Shown one piece after another: positions 14,863 to 24,207 of a stretch of DNA of 64,000 nucleotides. Source of the DNA: Alphaproteobacteria bacterium (GTDB taxonomy: Bacteria; Pseudomonadota; Alphaproteobacteria; Micavibrionales; Micavibrionaceae); the NCBI GenBank assembly GCA_023384135.1, contig JAHDXS010000001.1:682001-746000 (forward strand). The letters run 5' to 3'. A model generated the notes under the pieces. That model was given only the letters and a program-made list of their open reading frames with translations. It made no database searches and was not told the DNA's origin. The position numbers and the translations under genes are program-made. How positions within the stretch are numbered: position 1 is the stretch's first letter; every line of letters begins with the position of its first letter.

Positions 14863-17823
14863 ATGAACGCGCGCAGGATCATAGACTCTCTCTCGGGGCC
14901 GAGGCTCTTCAACGCCGTGCTGCCGGTGCTGATGCTCTACCTGATCGCCGGAACGGTGGCCCAGAAATATATCGGCCTGTATGAGGCCACGAAGATATTC
15001 TTCTCAAACCTCATACTCTGGCTTGGTCCTTTGCCCCTTCCCGGCCTGCCAGTCCTGCTCGGGCTTATTACGGTGAACCTGTCCTGCAAACTCTTCTTCA
15101 AAAGCCCGTGGAATGCCCGTACGGCGGGCACAATCATCGTGCATATGGGCGTGCTCCTGCTTCTGATCGGCGGTTTATTTACGGCCATCTTCTCTCAAGA
15201 AGGATACTTGGATCTCTACGAAGGACAGGAAAAATCTTATGTCTCAGATTACCACCTCCGCGAATTTGTCCTTCTGGATGAACAGGATAGAATAATTGAA
15301 TCCTACAACCACAACGAACTCACGCCCAGCCGAAAACTCCACATCACAGAACCGCCCATTCTTGTCGAAATTCTTGAAAGTTGCCGCAATTGCGCAATTT
15401 CTATGCGCGAGGATTCCACGCCCGACCATCTAGGCATGGCTTCGAAAATGAAAATCACGCCTGACAAGCTCAAACTGCAAGACGAAGAAAACCTTACGGG
15501 TGTGACCTTTTCAGTAAGCGGCACGGAGACTGACGGGATTTATATGGCGCTTGACGAGGTGCCAAAGCTCCCGGAAATCCGCATCAACGGATCGGTCCTG
15601 AAATTCGCCATGCGCAAGCATCGCCGAGACCTGCCATTTTCCGTACGCCTGATCGACTTCAAACGCGAACTCTACCCCGGCACAGAGATGGCCCGCGCTT
15701 ATGAATCCCGCATCGAGATCATCGATGGCCCCGCCCGCTGGGAAACGCTGATCAGCATGAACCAGCCGGTACGCTATAAGGATTTCACGCTCTTTCAATC
15801 CTCCTTCGCGCAAACCCCGGCGGGCACAATGTCCGTTCTGGCCGTGGTGCAGAATACAGGCCGCGTCTTTCCTTATATCTCTGGCCTGGCCCTCTGCTTC
15901 GGGCTCATCCTGCATCTTATGATCCGCGCCGGAATGTTTAGCCGCCGACGCGCTTTGCCGCTGCTGGCTCTTGCGCTCTTATCCGCATCCCCCGCCTATG
16001 CACAGGCCCCGCCTCTACCGATGGAAAAATTCGCGCAGCTGCCCGTCCTGCACGAGGGCCGTATGAAGCCGCTCGACAGCTTCGCCCGCGCCATTCTCAA
16101 GCGCCTTTCGGGGCAAGATCACCTGCACAACCTCCCCGCTGTCAACTGGCTGGCTGAGGCGCTGTTCGATCCCGCCCGCGCTGAAGGCCGCGAAGTCGTA
16201 AAAATATTCAACCCCGAACTCCGAAGCCTTCTGAACCTTCCCAACCGCCCCGGCAACCGCTACAGCGCACAGGAAATTGCCAAAAGCCTTACCGGACAAA
16301 AAGACCGTCTGGCCGAAACCCTCAAAATTTCTGAGGCAGACCGCACCCCGTCCCAGCGCGATTTCATAACGCTGCATGAACATCTGGCCCTGCTGAACGA
16401 CGTGATGAGCAGCCTCAGCCTGATTCTTCCGCTTTCCGCCACCTTGCCTGACGATGCCCCGGAAAACCTCAAACCCTACGCGGGGAAGACCCTGACTTAT
16501 CTCGACACGCTTAAATTCTCAAAGTCACTTGAAGACGAGGTCAAAAACATCGTCGAGCGAAAAGGGCAGAATATCGAGACCTACACTCAAAGCGAACAGG
16601 CGCTCGTCTTCCTCTCCTTTTCGTCGGCGGGCTTGCGTCAAAAGGGCAAATCCAGCCAAAGTTTTAAGGTCATTCCAACGATGGCAATCGCTGAAACGCA
16701 CTGGCAATCGCCATGGTCCATAACGCTCGAAGGCTCGGCCAACCCGCAAACCGCTCAATCCTTCGCGCTCTGGAAAGCCCTTGCCGAAGCCTATCAGTCC
16801 GGCAATCGTAAAAAATGGAACGAAACCATCGAGACTCTCTCATGGGAAACCGCAGCCCCCCATCTTCGGCCCGGTGAACGCGACCGACTTGACGCCGAAT
16901 ACCATTACAGCCGCCTCGCCCCGTTCGATATCGCCTTCTGGCTTTTCGTCCTCTGTGCCGCCGCTTTGGGCGCAGGCGCGATGACACGGGCCGCCGTCTT
17001 TCAAAAACTCGCCATGAGCGCATTAACCTTGGGCGTATTGACACACGTGGCGGGCCTTGCCACACGTATTTATATCCTTAACCGCCCGCCCGTCAGCACG
17101 CTATACGAATCCATCATCTTCGTCGCCGCCGTGACAACCTTCTACGCCCTTGTGATGAGCCTGCGCCAGAAAAGCACGCTCTGGCTCGGCCTCGGCGCGG
17201 CATCGGGCATCATCCTCGGCTTGTTGGGCTTCTCCCATGATACCGACGCCGACAGCCTGCTGATGCTCTCCGCCGTGCTCAACACGAATTTTTGGCTGGC
17301 TACGCACGTCCTGTGCATCACAGCAGGATACGGTTTCAGCATCCTGACCGCTTTCCTCGCACACGTATGCCTGATCGTCATGATAAGGGAAAAAACCGAG
17401 CAACCGCCTTACGCACTCTTCACGCCGATGATGACAACCGCCCTCCTTGCGCTTTTGTTGTGCGCGGGCGGCACCATCCTCGGCGGGATCTGGGCCGACC
17501 AGTCCTGGGGCCGCTTCTGGGGCTGGGACCCCAAGGAAAACGGCGCGCTTCTGCTCGTCCTTTGGCTGATCTGGATCGTCCATGGCCGCATCGCCGGACA
17601 ATTCTCCCCCGCGCTCTTTACCGCAGGACTCGCCTATACGATTGCTGTCGTCGCCGTATCATGGTTCGGCGTAAACCTGCTGAGCATCGGCCTCCACGCC
17701 TACGGCTTCACCGATGCCGCCGCGTGGATTTTCTGGTCGGTCCTGATCGCCGAAACCACGTTCTGCCTCGGCGCATTGGCTTACCTTCGATCGCAAAAGA
17801 AACACAGAGGTAACGCGGCATGA
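14863..17823 (+). CDS. ccsBA: Fused ResB-CcsA cytochrome c synthase (System II, CcsBA)
   Basis: 986-residue polytopic membrane protein that moves haem across the membrane and attaches it to CXXCH of apocytochromes c. The ResB/Ccs1 part (about 1-365) has three early membrane segments, a periplasmic region and a fourth segment. A long extracytoplasmic region follows (about 385-685). The C-terminal CcsA part (about 690-985) has several membrane segments and the tryptophan-rich haem-handling motif WGRFWGWDPKENG near residue 882, flanked by conserved histidines (THVAGL, ATHVLC, IGLHAYG). ATG 14863 has GGAG 11 nt upstream; a GTG at 14851 is an alternative. The end overlaps the thioredoxin gene by 4 nt. 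Confidence 0.88.
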   Translation: MNARRIIDSLSGPRLFNAVLPVLMLYLIAGTVAQKYIGLYEATKIFFSNLILWLGPLPLPGLPVLLGLITVNLSCKLFFKSPWNARTAGTIIVHMGVLLLLIGGLFTAIFSQEGYLDLYEGQEKSYVSDYHLREFVLLDEQDRIIESYNHNELTPSRKLHITEPPILVEILESCRNCAISMREDSTPDHLGMASKMKITPDKLKLQDEENLTGVTFSVSGTETDGIYMALDEVPKLPEIRINGSVLKFAMRKHRRDLPFSVRLIDFKRELYPGTEMARAYESRIEIIDGPARWETLISMNQPVRYKDFTLFQSSFAQTPAGTMSVLAVVQNTGRVFPYISGLALCFGLILHLMIRAGMFSRRRALPLLALALLSASPAYAQAPPLPMEKFAQLPVLHEGRMKPLDSFARAILKRLSGQDHLHNLPAVNWLAEALFDPARAEGREVVKIFNPELRSLLNLPNRPGNRYSAQEIAKSLTGQKDRLAETLKISEADRTPSQRDFITLHEHLALLNDVMSSLSLILPLSATLPDDAPENLKPYAGKTLTYLDTLKFSKSLEDEVKNIVERKGQNIETYTQSEQALVFLSFSSAGLRQKGKSSQSFKVIPTMAIAETHWQSPWSITLEGSANPQTAQSFALWKALAEAYQSGNRKKWNETIETLSWETAAPHLRPGERDRLDAEYHYSRLAPFDIAFWLFVLCAAALGAGAMTRAAVFQKLAMSALTLGVLTHVAGLATRIYILNRPPVSTLYESIIFVAAVTTFYALVMSLRQKSTLWLGLGAASGIILGLLGFSHDTDADSLLMLSAVLNTNFWLATHVLCITAGYGFSILTAFLAHVCLIVMIREKTEQPPYALFTPMMTTALLALLLCAGGTILGGIWADQSWGRFWGWDPKENGALLLVLWLIWIVHGRIAGQFSPALFTAGLAYTIAVVAVSWFGVNLLSIGLHAYGFTDAAAWIFWSVLIAETTFCLGALAYLRSQKKHRGNAA

Positions 17824-18410
17824 AACAAAAACTCTTGATCGTGCTTCTGATCGTGATCTTGGGCCTCGCGCTGGAAACCCTGACCAGCCTCGGCCCGCCG
17901 CCGCAGATCATCGAAGCGCCCGTCGAGACGCACCGTGAGATAACCGCCCGCCCGCCCGCGCCTGATTTTACTTTTACGACTCTGGAGAAACAAAACCGGA
18001 CCCTCGCGGAATTTCGGGGAAAGACGGTAATACTTAACTTCTGGGCCACCTGGTGCGCCCCCTGCCTGCGCGAATTTCCGACTCTTCTTGAACTGGCTGA
18101 AAAGCACGCTGACGACACGGTGCTCCTGGCCATCTCGGTGGATGAAAACCCCGCGCAGATCGACCCGTTCCTCAAGCGCTTTGACGAAACGGCCCGAAGC
18201 CGCCTGAAACGGCCCAACGTAGTGATCGCCATAGACCCCCAGCGCAAAGTCGTGCAAGACCTCTTCGGCACCACCATGTTCCCGGAAACGTTTATCATCG
18301 GCCCTGACATGACCATCCGCCACAAAATCGTAGGCGAGATCGAATGGGAAAGTCAGGAATTACAAACCCTTATAAGCCAACCCGACACCACAAAAAATAA
18401 ACCCGAATAA
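17820..18410 (+). CDS. TlpA/ResA-like membrane-anchored thioredoxin
   Basis: 196-residue protein with an N-terminal membrane anchor (about 4-22) and a periplasmic thioredoxin domain. The redox motif is WATWCAPC near residues 74-81, with the cis-proline loop in MFPETFII. In System II such proteins (ResA, CcsX) reduce the CXXC of apocytochrome c before haem attachment. The ATGA overlap with ccsBA supports joint translation and this role. The C-terminal tail after about residue 180 is hydrophilic. Could also act as a general thiol-disulfide reductase. Confidence 0.85.
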   Translation: MKQKLLIVLLIVILGLALETLTSLGPPPQIIEAPVETHREITARPPAPDFTFTTLEKQNRTLAEFRGKTVILNFWATWCAPCLREFPTLLELAEKHADDTVLLAISVDENPAQIDPFLKRFDETARSRLKRPNVVIAIDPQRKVVQDLFGTTMFPETFIIGPDMTIRHKIVGEIEWESQELQTLISQPDTTKNKPE

Positions 18411-18414
18411 ACAT

Positions 18415-18443
18415 TTGACATAAGCGGACGACGGGGTTAAGAC
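18415..18443 (+). promoter_or_regulatory. Promoter with perfect -35 before the Lys1-like gene
   Basis: TTGACA, 17-nt spacer, then TAAGAC, a weak -10. The predicted start lies about 3 nt before the ATG at 18453, which has no ribosome-binding site, so this mRNA may be almost leaderless. Confidence 0.4.
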
Positions 18444-18452
18444 AACCTCGTT

Positions 18453-20417
18453 ATGACTGAGCAAGCCCCCAAGGCACAATCAGGAATCGACCTCGTGATC
18501 AGGGATGAAACCCTAGCCCACGAAAGGCGCACGATTATCACACCGCATCAGGTCGCCGAACTTACGCGCGAAGGCTTTAAAATAGGCCTTGTACGCTGGC
18601 CCGAAAGATGCTTTTCCGACGAACAGTACGTGCGCGCAGTTGAACAGCGTGGCAATCCCGCTCACTTCACCCTGATCGGACGCGACGAGTGGCGCGATAG
18701 CCCCGAGTGCGCCCGCAGCATCATTCTCGGCGTCAAGGAAATCCCGCGCGAACCTCCCGGCAGCGCGAATTTCATTCTCAACCACACCTACGTCCATTTC
18801 GATCACTCATACAAGGGGCAGTATGGCTCCGCAGAGAGGCTGGCACGCTTCGCATTCGGGCATTTATTTATGGGCGATGAGGATCAGGGCTCTCTACTTC
18901 TTGACCATGAATACTGCACGGATGAAGACGGCAAGCGCACACACGCGTTCGGGCAAAGCGCCGGATACGCAACAGCCGCCATGAGCGTTCTGTTCTGGGC
19001 CCAGAAAATCAACGGAAGTCCCGTCGGCCTTTCCACCCTCTCTTACGACAGCAAGGAGCAGTTTTTCGATCTGCACGCAGATGAAATCGCTCAGGCGCTT
19101 CATAAAAACACGGCCCCTCCGCAAACGCTGATTTTGGGGAGTCCGCGCGGTCGCTCTGCGAACGGCGTAATGAACTTCTTGAAAGACCTCAACGCACACC
19201 TACCACTGGCGGCGCAAATACGCCATACACTCTGGGGCAGAGAGGAAACGGCAGCCCTCATCACCGAACAGGAGGGGCTAAAAGGTATCGAGACGTTCGA
19301 CCTCGTGTTCAACTGCACCTATACCGAACGCCCCTGCAGGGCCTTTGCCACCGATAGCACAGCAGCGGCACGAAACGGAAAATTGCAGGTTTTTGGAGAT
19401 GTAACCTGCGATGCCACGCCTGACAAGAACCGCATGCGCTTTACGAACTACCGTACGACAGACTTTGACATGCCGCTGCTCGAAGTCGGACCGAACGTCT
19501 ATGCGGTGACCGTCGATCATTCCCCGTCCCTCTTTCCGCTTGAAGCGACGATCGACATTTCACGGCAGGCCTACCCCCACATTAAAAGCCTGATGCATGC
19601 GAAACGCTCCGAAAACGGAATTCCATTGGACTCTCCATGGGCCAGGGCCGTCAAGGCCTTCGAGGATAACATGCAAGTCCCCCTCTACGCATACAGCCTC
19701 GGCTCCTCGCTGGTAAGCGACGACGAAGCCTTCGTGATCGACATGAACGCGCGCGAACGCGCAGAGTACATACAGGGCGTTCGAACCGAAATCGAGCGCA
19801 ATATCAAGCTTTGCCTGGGCGAATTGCACCCGCTCCGCCCGCGTGAAATCCGCGCGTTCTTCTATCATGTCGCCATGGGTATTTTGCGCGTTCACGAATA
19901 TGTTGATCTCACAAAAATGCCGCCTGACAAGAAAGCGGACGCCCCCTTCAACGGCCCCGATATGTCGGATGAAATTGAATCAGTCGAGCAAATCCTGACC
20001 GAAAAATTTAACATCCGCTCTCTGGTCGACTCCCATGAGGTCGCACAGCTCCACGCCCTGTCACGCTGTTTGAGCGCCGCCCTTCAAAGACCCGAAATTA
20101 TGCATGCTCTTGGCTTCTCGGATTTTGAGCAAATGGAACAAAGCATGCTGGACGAAAACACCCCCCCAAACTTCTCCCTCTTCCTCATGTATGTTGCGGA
20201 AGCAAAGGAATTGGCAGTCTCCGACCTTTACCCCGAAGAGGATGCATGGCAGATCGAACGCGATTATCTGAACATGAAAGAGGCGCTCCAAAAAGAAACA
20301 AGCCTGCCGGCCTGGCTCTACCGTGAAATCGAAGAAATCGTCAACAATCGGCCCGTTGACTTCAGCCGCGAACCGGCTCCCCCGCCCTTTGTGGACGACA
20401 CTGTACCCGGCCTTTAG
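18453..20417 (+). CDS. Lys1-like saccharopine dehydrogenase family protein with C-terminal extension
   Basis: 654-residue soluble protein. Residues 10-400 match the fold and motifs of NAD-dependent, lysine-forming saccharopine dehydrogenase (fungal Lys1) and the alanine dehydrogenase/transhydrogenase N-domain: ERRTIITPHQV, LGVKEIP with the expected catalytic lysine near 95, FDHSYKGQ with the expected histidine near 118, and VDHSPSLFPLEAT. The nucleotide-binding loop appears as LGSPRGRSANG. Residues about 420-654 form a helical extension absent from Lys1 (about 370 residues). Substrate is uncertain; lysine catabolism or another opine-type dehydrogenation is possible. It stands alone behind its own promoter. 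Confidence 0.65.
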   Translation: MTEQAPKAQSGIDLVIRDETLAHERRTIITPHQVAELTREGFKIGLVRWPERCFSDEQYVRAVEQRGNPAHFTLIGRDEWRDSPECARSIILGVKEIPREPPGSANFILNHTYVHFDHSYKGQYGSAERLARFAFGHLFMGDEDQGSLLLDHEYCTDEDGKRTHAFGQSAGYATAAMSVLFWAQKINGSPVGLSTLSYDSKEQFFDLHADEIAQALHKNTAPPQTLILGSPRGRSANGVMNFLKDLNAHLPLAAQIRHTLWGREETAALITEQEGLKGIETFDLVFNCTYTERPCRAFATDSTAAARNGKLQVFGDVTCDATPDKNRMRFTNYRTTDFDMPLLEVGPNVYAVTVDHSPSLFPLEATIDISRQAYPHIKSLMHAKRSENGIPLDSPWARAVKAFEDNMQVPLYAYSLGSSLVSDDEAFVIDMNARERAEYIQGVRTEIERNIKLCLGELHPLRPREIRAFFYHVAMGILRVHEYVDLTKMPPDKKADAPFNGPDMSDEIESVEQILTEKFNIRSLVDSHEVAQLHALSRCLSAALQRPEIMHALGFSDFEQMEQSMLDENTPPNFSLFLMYVAEAKELAVSDLYPEEDAWQIERDYLNMKEALQKETSLPAWLYREIEEIVNNRPVDFSREPAPPPFVDDTVPGL

Positions 20418-20494
20418 CAACCCCTTGTATTTTGGCGGCATTTGGCTTTCAATGGGTTTCTGTAAATTAACCCGTTGCCTGAGGTTCTGCCCGA

Positions 20495-21961
20495 ATGCCC
20501 GCCTTTCACTTCGCCGAGAAAAAACGTAAATCCCACATCGTCATCACCTGTATCCGGCATAAGGATTTCGCAAGCTGGCTGAAAAATCAGCCCGATGAAA
20601 TCCGCACCATCGCGGCGGAAAACGGCTTCGAGGGCAAGGACGGGCAATACCTAATCATACGCGGTGAAACCGCGAAGGCGCAGCAGGTCTTCATGACGCT
20701 GGGCGCCACCGTCCGCTACTGCAACGGCGCGGAGCTTTGCGCCTTCGTCGCCCGCCGCTTCGGCTCGAAAATGCTCACCGACACAAGCTTTGAAATCGCC
20801 GCCGCCGGACTTTCCGCCGATGAAATCGAACGCCTCTCTGTCGGCTGGGGGCTGGAGCATTACCGCTTCGACATTTACAAAAAGACCAAGGAGGAAAAGA
20901 AACCCGCCCTCCTGCTCAACGCGAAAGCCGACCGCGCGCGCATCCGCGCATTGGTCGAGGCCACCTTCCTCGTGCGCACGCTGGTCAACACCCCCGCCAA
21001 CGATCTCGGCCCTGACGAGTTGGAGGCCGAAGCTAAAAAAGTCGCATCGGCCCACAAGGCAAAAATGACCGTCATCCGCGACGGCGAACTTCTGAAACAA
21101 AATTTCCCCCTGATCCACGCGGTCGGCAGAGGCAGCCCCCGCCGTCCGCGCCTGATCGACATCCGCTGGGGCAAGGCCTCCGACCCCGCGATCACCATCG
21201 TCGGCAAGGGCGTCTGCTTCGACACGGGTGGGCTGGATCTTAAGCCCTCCAAAGGCATGCTCATCATGAAAAAAGATATGGGCGGGGCGGCTCACGCGCT
21301 CGGCGCTGCATCCGCCATCATGGCCCTGAACCTGCCCGTCAATTTGCGCGTCCTGATTCCGGCGGTCGAAAATTCCGTCTCCGGGGATTCCTTCCGCCCG
21401 ATGGATATCATCCGCAGCCGCAAGGGGCTCACCGTGGAAATCGGCAATACGGATGCCGAAGGCCGCCTGATTCTGGCCGACGCCCTGACTTATGCGGGAG
21501 AAGATAAAAACCCGCCCGAACTGATCATCGACCTCGCCACCCTCACGGGCGCGGCCCGCACCGCCTTGGGCGCGGAACTGCCCGCCCTGTTCTCAAACCG
21601 TGATGAAACGCTGGAGGAAGTCAGAAAGCTCTCGATGACGACCGCCGTGGATGATCCCGTATGGCCGCTGCCCTTGTGGGACGGCTACCGCAAGGAACTC
21701 AAAAGCGACGCGGCGGACATCAGCAGCACCGGCCACGGCCTCGCCGGGGCCATCGCCGCCGCCCTCTTCATGCGCGAATTCGTGGACCAGAAAATCGAAT
21801 GGATTCACCTCGACCTCTACGCGTGGGAACCCTACGGTAAAGCGGGGCGCCCCAAGGGCGGCGCGGATACGGGCCTGCGTACCCTGATCGCGCTGATCGA
21901 AAGCCGTTACGGTCAAAAGAAAAAGGCGAAGGCCAAGCCTGCCCGCAAAAAGAAATCCTAG
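20495..21961 (+). CDS. M17 leucyl aminopeptidase family protein
   Basis: 488-residue two-metal aminopeptidase removing N-terminal residues from peptides in the cytosol. The family signature NTDAEGRL is present, along with GKGVCFDTGGLDLKP, which supplies metal ligands, and KKDMGGAAHALG. The N-terminal domain (about 1-160) is divergent from PepA. Charged Lys-rich tail at the C-terminus. A weak TGAGG precedes the ATG. Convergent with the Mur ligase gene so closely that both stop codons lie in one CTAG. Confidence 0.88.
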   Translation: MPAFHFAEKKRKSHIVITCIRHKDFASWLKNQPDEIRTIAAENGFEGKDGQYLIIRGETAKAQQVFMTLGATVRYCNGAELCAFVARRFGSKMLTDTSFEIAAAGLSADEIERLSVGWGLEHYRFDIYKKTKEEKKPALLLNAKADRARIRALVEATFLVRTLVNTPANDLGPDELEAEAKKVASAHKAKMTVIRDGELLKQNFPLIHAVGRGSPRRPRLIDIRWGKASDPAITIVGKGVCFDTGGLDLKPSKGMLIMKKDMGGAAHALGAASAIMALNLPVNLRVLIPAVENSVSGDSFRPMDIIRSRKGLTVEIGNTDAEGRLILADALTYAGEDKNPPELIIDLATLTGAARTALGAELPALFSNRDETLEEVRKLSMTTAVDDPVWPLPLWDGYRKELKSDAADISSTGHGLAGAIAAALFMREFVDQKIEWIHLDLYAWEPYGKAGRPKGGADTGLRTLIALIESRYGQKKKAKAKPARKKKS

Positions 21962-23373
21962 GCCAGCGCGTCCAGAATCTGCCTTGCGTATTCTGAAAGC
22001 GTATCATCCCGCGCCCCCATGATCACGACCCGGTCGCCGGGCCGCGCCTGCTCGGCAATAACCGCCAGCAACTCCGGGCGTGTGGGTTTCCAGAGCGCGT
22101 TCAGCCCCAGCGCCCGCAAATCCTGCGCGAAATCCTCCGCGCTAACGCTGCGCTCCACCGTCCCGCCGGCGTAATACACATCGGGCAGCAAGACCAAATC
22201 CTCCGGCCCCAGATGCGCCGCGAACGCTGCGCCGAACTCCGTGCGCATCCGCTCCAGCGGCTTAAACCCGTGCTGTTGATAGAAAACGATCAGCCGCCCC
22301 GGAAAATCCTTGAGAGACCGCAAACTCGCCGCGATCTTGTCCGGGTTATGGCCGAAATCGTCAATCACCGTAATGCCCGATGGACTGACGCCCACAACCT
22401 CCATACGGCGATGAATCCCCTTGAACGCGGCCAGCCCTGAAGCCGCCGCCGCCGGATCGACGCCCGCCGCGATCGCCGCGCCCAGCGCCGCCAGCGCGTT
22501 CAATATATTATGCCGCCCCGGCACGTTGAGTTTTACCGGATATCGCCCGCCTTCGCGCAAAACCAAAACGAAATCCGCCCCGTCGGGCCGCAAGCCTATA
22601 TCCGCCGCCCGCAAACGCGCATCTGCGCTTTCAATCCCATAAGAATAAACGGACGCTTCGGAAAATCCCCGCGCCAGTGCGCGAACTTCAGGATCGTCGA
22701 AATTCAAAACCAGAGCCCCCTGCGTGCGCTTCAGATAATCACCGAACAAACCGCGCAACTCCTCCATCGGCTTGTGGTCCAGCGCGATATTGTTCAAAAC
22801 CGCCACAGTCGGATGGTAATGCGCGATGGAGCCGTCGCTCTCGTCCATCTCCGCCGCGAACACGCCCGACCGCCCGGTGCGCAAATTCGCGAAATAATCC
22901 GCCGTCCCGCCGCGCATGAAATTGCGGATAATCCCGCCATTGACCACCGTCGGATCACGCCCCGCCTCGGTCAGGATGGTCCCGGTCATGCCCGTAACCG
23001 TCGATTTGCCGCTGGTCCCGGCCACCGCGACGCGCACCTGCGCCGCATTGAACTGCTGGGCCAGCAGCGCCCCGCGCGTGATGATGGGAATTCCAGCCTC
23101 TTTTGCGGCCCGCACGTCGGGAATGGTGTCCTCGACAGCGCTGGAGACGACCAGAACATCCGCCCCGTCGCGCACGCCGCTCCCGTCCTGCGGATAAAGC
23201 CGGATGCCCGCTGCGTCGAGCGCGATGAATTTCTCGGCGCTCTTGCCCTGATCCAGCGAACGATCCGAGCCGCGCACCCGGTGGCCCGAGGCCGCGAGAC
23301 AGGCCGCCAAGGGCATCATGCCGCTGCCGCCCACGCCGCAAAAGAAATAGGTTTTGATGTCGGATGCGGCCAT
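21958..23373 (-). CDS. Mur ligase family protein (MurC/Mpl-like)
   Basis: 471-residue ATP-dependent amide ligase. N-terminal Rossmann domain with FFCGVGGSGMMPLAA (residues 10-24), central ATPase with the P-loop GTSGKST near residue 118, HNILNALAALGAA, and C-terminal domain DDFGHNPDKIAASL. The order matches MurC and Mpl, which add L-alanine or recycled tripeptide to UDP-MurNAc. The P-loop and first domain differ from typical MurC (GTHGKTT), and no other cell-wall genes are adjacent, so I favour a recycling or non-standard ligase over MurC itself. Substrate not decidable from sequence. Confidence 0.75.
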   Translation of the reverse strand: MAASDIKTYFFCGVGGSGMMPLAACLAASGHRVRGSDRSLDQGKSAEKFIALDAAGIRLYPQDGSGVRDGADVLVVSSAVEDTIPDVRAAKEAGIPIITRGALLAQQFNAAQVRVAVAGTSGKSTVTGMTGTILTEAGRDPTVVNGGIIRNFMRGGTADYFANLRTGRSGVFAAEMDESDGSIAHYHPTVAVLNNIALDHKPMEELRGLFGDYLKRTQGALVLNFDDPEVRALARGFSEASVYSYGIESADARLRAADIGLRPDGADFVLVLREGGRYPVKLNVPGRHNILNALAALGAAIAAGVDPAAAASGLAAFKGIHRRMEVVGVSPSGITVIDDFGHNPDKIAASLRSLKDFPGRLIVFYQQHGFKPLERMRTEFGAAFAAHLGPEDLVLLPDVYYAGGTVERSVSAEDFAQDLRALGLNALWKPTRPELLAVIAEQARPGDRVVIMGARDDTLSEYARQILDALA

Positions 23374-23455
23374 GGGCGCTCAGGTGAAAGTCTTAAAAAA
23401 AACAGAGCCGCGCCGTTTCCAGCCAGCGGGAGAGATTGAAGAAAATCAGACCGTC

Positions 23456-24097
23456 TTAAGGGTTGATCTCCACGATATCCGCATCTTCCGGGTCGCCGGC
23501 CTCAGGCTCGGTCGCGCCCAGCTTGCCCAGCAAACCCGCGAAACCATCCTTCTTCTCCGGCTCGGCCTTCGGGGCGGGCGCAGCGGGTGGCCGAACAGTC
23601 ACGGAAAGTGGCTCCCCGCTGTGATCGACATCCGGCAACATAGAAGGACCGACGGCGGTTTCTTCGCCTTCTATCTGATCTTCTTCAACGGCCTTGAATG
23701 CCACAGGCGCCGCGAACACACCAAAATCCGCAACGATTTCGGGCGGATAGGAATAATTCATTTTGGTGCTATAGCCATCGCTAACACCAGCAGCACCCCG
23801 CCAAACGGCCTTTTCCTCGACGCTCGACGGAACGGTCATATCCACGGTTCTATTCCCCGAGATACAGGTCACACGAAGATCTTCGCTCGACTTCCGAACA
23901 TTCACCGTGCCGGGTGCACTTACATGATACCGGGCATCCTGCGTATAGGCGTAACAACTGGCCTTATCGGCACCCTTTACGGAAAACGCAAGAGGCTGAA
24001 AACCGCTATTGACCAGAGTTTTGGTCGAAACGCAGGCGCTAAGGCCCATAACGGAACAAAAAGAAAGAACGGCAAGTCTGTAAGAACGGTGTGTCAT
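23456..24097 (-). CDS. Putative lipoprotein
   Basis: 213-residue exported protein. Starting at ATG 24097 (MTHRSYRLAV) it has a signal peptide with the lipobox LSAC, so it should be lipid-modified and held in the envelope. An earlier in-frame start at 24145 would bury the signal. The mature N-terminal part (about 25-95) has two cysteines and a beta-rich pattern (YHVSAPGTVNVRKSSEDLRV); the C-terminal part is Pro/Glu-rich, with hydrophobic GFAGLLGKLG before an acidic end. Function unknown. It lies 110 nt beyond clpB on the same strand. Confidence 0.7.
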   Translation of the reverse strand: MTHRSYRLAVLSFCSVMGLSACVSTKTLVNSGFQPLAFSVKGADKASCYAYTQDARYHVSAPGTVNVRKSSEDLRVTCISGNRTVDMTVPSSVEEKAVWRGAAGVSDGYSTKMNYSYPPEIVADFGVFAAPVAFKAVEEDQIEGEETAVGPSMLPDVDHSGEPLSVTVRPPAAPAPKAEPEKKDGFAGLLGKLGATEPEAGDPEDADIVEINP

Positions 24098-24207
24098 GGC
24101 ATAACTTCTTATAACAGTGATTTTACCTAATAAATAATCTGCCAAAAGTTATAACATGCCCGCCCCGCAGGGACAATAACGCAGTTTAAAGCCCCGTTTT
24201 CAGCCTC

